A DNA stretch of 64,000 nt from NCBI RefSeq assembly GCF_003391395.1, contig NZ_CP024190.1, positions 2,542,001 to 2,606,000 of the forward strand, written 5' to 3'. A program made the translations under genes and the position numbers. The number at the start of each line of letters is the position of its first letter. Position 1 is the first letter of the stretch. The notes under the pieces are model-generated. The model saw only the letters and a list, made by a program, of their open reading frames with translations, was not told the origin of the DNA and did not search any database. The DNA comes from Mycobacterium marinum. GTDB lineage: Bacteria > Actinomycetota > Actinomycetes > Mycobacteriales > Mycobacteriaceae. Positions 61,779 through 64,000 of this stretch are shown piece by piece.

Positions 61779-63683
61779 TCAGGGGCTGACGTGCATCTCG
61801 TAAAAGCGCAGCCGCGCCGTGGGCTTGCCCTGGCCCAGCGACCGGCTCCGGTCAACACCGATTGTGCGGGAGTCGATCTCGAGATTGGTGGCGCTGACGG
61901 AATCGGGCGTCTTGATCAGAAACGGCTCCGCGGCGTTGCCGGCGATGAGGCGATAGCCGACGCCGTCCAGGTTCACCGTGAAAGAGGTCAGGGGAACGAG
62001 CGATCCCATGAAAAGCCGGTCGATGAAGGTTGGCTCCAGATCAACGCCGACCAGGACGGCCACGTCGGGTCCGCTTGGTTTGGGCACCGTGACGGGCTTG
62101 CCGTCGTGGACAACGACTTCTGAGATCGGGGTGAGCGGTCCGCACCGGGGCTGGGTATGGGTGAACAGCGCCCAATGGTCTTCCACCGCGCTGCGGCGGA
62201 AATCGCACAGCAGTGCGCGCGAATACAGCGGGTTCTCCTGCACGCCGAGCCGTCCGTTGATACCGGTGGCGGGCGAGGTCGCCGATCGCAGCGACAGGAC
62301 GAACTGCGGCCCGGCCGCGAGCGTGTCGCGGTTTAGCTTGTCCAGCGCCGGTGTGTAGACCGAGTAGGTCTGGAATATCGGCGCCGGGTGCCAGGCGAAG
62401 TCGTAGGCCCACACGGCTGAGGTTTCATCCGGGTCGATGTGAACCGGATCCGGCCCGATCGTCTTGACGAAGCGGCTGGGAATGTCATAGAGCCGACGCT
62501 GGCGTGCCTTGGCCTCCTCGATATGGCTGCGGGCGTGACCTGGTACGGCGACGGTTGCCAATCGGTCGAGTGCGCGCACTGGTGCCTGTATCACCCCGAG
62601 GGGGCGCAGTTCGATCGCCACCACGCCGGCAACAAAGATCACGACGACGGCGACGACGACGAACTTGGCTGCCCGAGGAAGTATTTCGAACACACCCCCC
62701 ACCGCCATCGCAACGACCATCAGTCCGAGCAGAGCGGCGAAGTGAATCGTGTCGTAGCGTCCGAACGCACTCTTGGCGACAAGCACGGTTGTCACCCCGA
62801 CCAGCACCACATACTTGCGTGGGATCTGCGGGCTGCCGCGAAAGAACATGACGAAAAGCGCAACGAACCAGACCAGGGTCAAGGTGACGGCGCCGCCGGC
62901 ATCCAAGGGGATCGGCACTGATTGCGCATCGATGTACCCGGACACGATCTCCGAGCTGAGCCGCAGCCACGTTGGCAGGTTGCCCAGTGGTTGCCCCATG
63001 AGCAGCCAGCAGACCGGAACGGTGGCGGCGAACGCGGCGACGGTAGCGCAGTGCCGCCACAGTGCTTTCCAATCCAGCAGCAGCGACATGCCCAGGGCGA
63101 TGGCCAAGACCACCGGGCCGGTGTTGAACTTGACCAGCAGCTCAAATCCCGCCACCACGCCGAGCGCGGTGGCGGTGATGAAGACCGTCGACCGTTGCGG
63201 GTCGGACCGCAACAGGGGAACACTGGCCCACGCCAAGGCCGCCAGCACGACCATTTCGGGGTACATGGTCCCCATCGCGATGGCGGTGACGCCGGTGGTC
63301 ACGAACGCCAATGCGAGCGATGTCATCGGTGGGTGTCGTTGGCGCAGCGCCGCGGCGATACCCAGGAACAGCGCTGCCACGACGATTACCTGATAGATCG
63401 TCGACAGCACGGCCTGAAGCGGTGAGTAGTAGGAACTGTCCTGCAGAAAGGCCAGCGGTCCGTAGGTGAAGACGATTTGGGGTCCCCACGCGAGGTGGCG
63501 GATTTGGCCCAGCGCCACCGCGGCCTGCCAGGACGGGTCTACCCCGGTTGGTGCTTCGACGGGTACCTGAGGCCAGAAAAAGACCACGGCAACAAGTGCG
63601 GCCAGGCAACGCTGCCAGCGTGCGGAGCCCCATGTCGTCTCCGAAAACCAGGAGCTGGCGCGCTCCGACTGCGTTGAAAGCAT
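61779..63683 (-). CDS. Polytopic membrane protein, possible GT-C-like enzyme
   Basis: Membrane protein of 634 residues. About ten to twelve hydrophobic helices fill residues 25-385 (for example WQRCLAALVAVVFFWPQVP, VVLAALAWASVPLL, VVLAIALGMSLLLDW, FVVVAVVVIFVAGVVAIEL), followed by a large soluble C-terminal domain (390-634). The first outside loop (VEAPTGVDPSWQAAVALGQ) with acidic residues and YGPLAFLQ resembles GT-C loops (compare YGPLFLW in MptB), so a lipid-linked sugar transferase is possible but unproven. I associate it with the Rv1508c-like proteins of the glycolipid locus. It is followed upstream by a GtrA-like gene, 19 nt away. Confidence 0.7.
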   Translation of the reverse strand: MLSTQSERASSWFSETTWGSARWQRCLAALVAVVFFWPQVPVEAPTGVDPSWQAAVALGQIRHLAWGPQIVFTYGPLAFLQDSSYYSPLQAVLSTIYQVIVVAALFLGIAAALRQRHPPMTSLALAFVTTGVTAIAMGTMYPEMVVLAALAWASVPLLRSDPQRSTVFITATALGVVAGFELLVKFNTGPVVLAIALGMSLLLDWKALWRHCATVAAFAATVPVCWLLMGQPLGNLPTWLRLSSEIVSGYIDAQSVPIPLDAGGAVTLTLVWFVALFVMFFRGSPQIPRKYVVLVGVTTVLVAKSAFGRYDTIHFAALLGLMVVAMAVGGVFEILPRAAKFVVVAVVVIFVAGVVAIELRPLGVIQAPVRALDRLATVAVPGHARSHIEEAKARQRRLYDIPSRFVKTIGPDPVHIDPDETSAVWAYDFAWHPAPIFQTYSVYTPALDKLNRDTLAAGPQFVLSLRSATSPATGINGRLGVQENPLYSRALLCDFRRSAVEDHWALFTHTQPRCGPLTPISEVVVHDGKPVTVPKPSGPDVAVLVGVDLEPTFIDRLFMGSLVPLTSFTVNLDGVGYRLIAGNAAEPFLIKTPDSVSATNLEIDSRTIGVDRSRSLGQGKPTARLRFYEMHVSP

Positions 63684-63702
63684 GCGTGCAAGTTATCCCG
63701 GA

Positions 63703-64000
63703 TCAGGCCCGCATCTCGCTGAAGACCAGGTGGGTGTGTCCGGCCGTGTGTTGGTCGAGCCTGAAGAGCCACCTGTCCAGGAGTAAGAAGCGGCCGACCC
63801 ATACGACACCGAAGCCAAGCACCTGGGCGAAGAATACGGCGAGGCCGTGCACCGGCGTTGGCTCAGCGGCCATCGCGCGGTCGACGAGGTAGGTGAAGCT
63901 GGTGGCCAGAACGACGGCAAGCATCACCATCGTCCAGAACAACAGCACCTGCTTGTGCAGATCGCCCCCCGACGTTGCCCGCCAAACGAAGTGCTTGTTG
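63703..64000 (-). CDS. GtrA-like membrane protein, C-terminal part (start outside window)
   Basis: The visible 98 residues (stop included at 63703) begin NKHFVWRATSGGDLHKQVLLFW, followed by helices TMVMLAVVLATSFTYLVD and GLAVFFAQVLGFGVVWVGRFLLL and a basic end DRWLFRLDQ. GtrA-family flippase-like proteins have four helices with N-x-x-FVWR after helix 2 and R-F-x-LDRWLF after helix 4, which fits. They move polyprenyl-linked sugars. Coding strand and 19-nt spacing suggest an operon with the downstream membrane protein. Confidence 0.6.
   Translation of the reverse strand, partial: NKHFVWRATSGGDLHKQVLLFWTMVMLAVVLATSFTYLVDRAMAAEPTPVHGLAVFFAQVLGFGVVWVGRFLLLDRWLFRLDQHTAGHTHLVFSEMRA

Overview
The window is high-GC actinobacterial DNA. 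PE/PE_PGRS genes, the SufR-SufB-SufD-SufC-SufS-SufU-SufT operon, RipA/RipB, fabG1-inhA and mutAB-meaB, in the order known from the Mycobacterium tuberculosis Rv1449c-Rv1498A region, identify it as a slow-growing, pathogen-type Mycobacterium. It is not a member of the M. tuberculosis complex. SufB has no intein, no mazEF4 pair sits between mutB and meaB, PE_PGRS27 is absent and PE_PGRS28 survives at most as a relic, and several unlisted genes are inserted. Species cannot be fixed from this window alone. All comparisons with M. tuberculosis are from memory.

Layout. 1-2.4 kb: 5' part of transketolase, divergent from ctaB (heme O synthase). 2.4-8.0 kb: accessory block with an orphan FAD oxidoreductase of unusual composition, a large OtsB1-like protein (trehalose-phosphatase plus GH65 phosphorylase) and a PGRS relic. 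8.0-15.8 kb: PucR regulator, quinone oxidoreductase, conserved protein, heme A synthase, an ABC exporter and the MptB mannosyltransferase. 15.9-22.2 kb: complete SUF iron-sulfur assembly operon, translationally coupled almost throughout, with a SufR operator over its own start codon. 22.3-26.9 kb: a PE protein with an aspartic protease domain, an acyl-CoA dehydrogenase and a PE_PGRS gene. 27.2-36.3 kb: CtpD metal ATPase, two thioredoxins, enoyl-CoA hydratase, ABC-F ATPase, small HTH protein, AcnR-type repressor and aconitase with a recognisable AcnR operator.

36.5-48.6 kb: cell-wall block with RipA and RipB endopeptidases, MoxR-DUF58-VWA cluster, fabG1-inhA-ferrochelatase, NfeD/SPFH pair and small membrane proteins. 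48.6-53.9 kb: second accessory block with a deazaflavin oxidoreductase and TetR under a tandem palindromic operator, a proline-rich membrane protein divergent from a two-component system whose kinase also has a proline-rich sensor loop, and a membrane-anchored trypsin-like protease. 53.9-61.7 kb: TVP38 membrane protein, methylmalonyl-CoA mutase with its MeaB chaperone, LipL esterase and dodecin. 61.8-64 kb: a polytopic membrane protein and a partial GtrA-like protein, probably the edge of a glycolipid locus.

Functional links: the SUF operon supplies Fe-S clusters to clients such as aconitase and the cysteine-rich ferrochelatase; ctaA and ctaB make heme O and heme A for the terminal oxidase; fabG1-inhA feed mycolate synthesis while RipA/RipB remodel the wall; MutAB/MeaB handle propionyl-CoA-derived methylmalonyl-CoA. 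No tRNA, rRNA, CRISPR array or insertion sequence was recognised.
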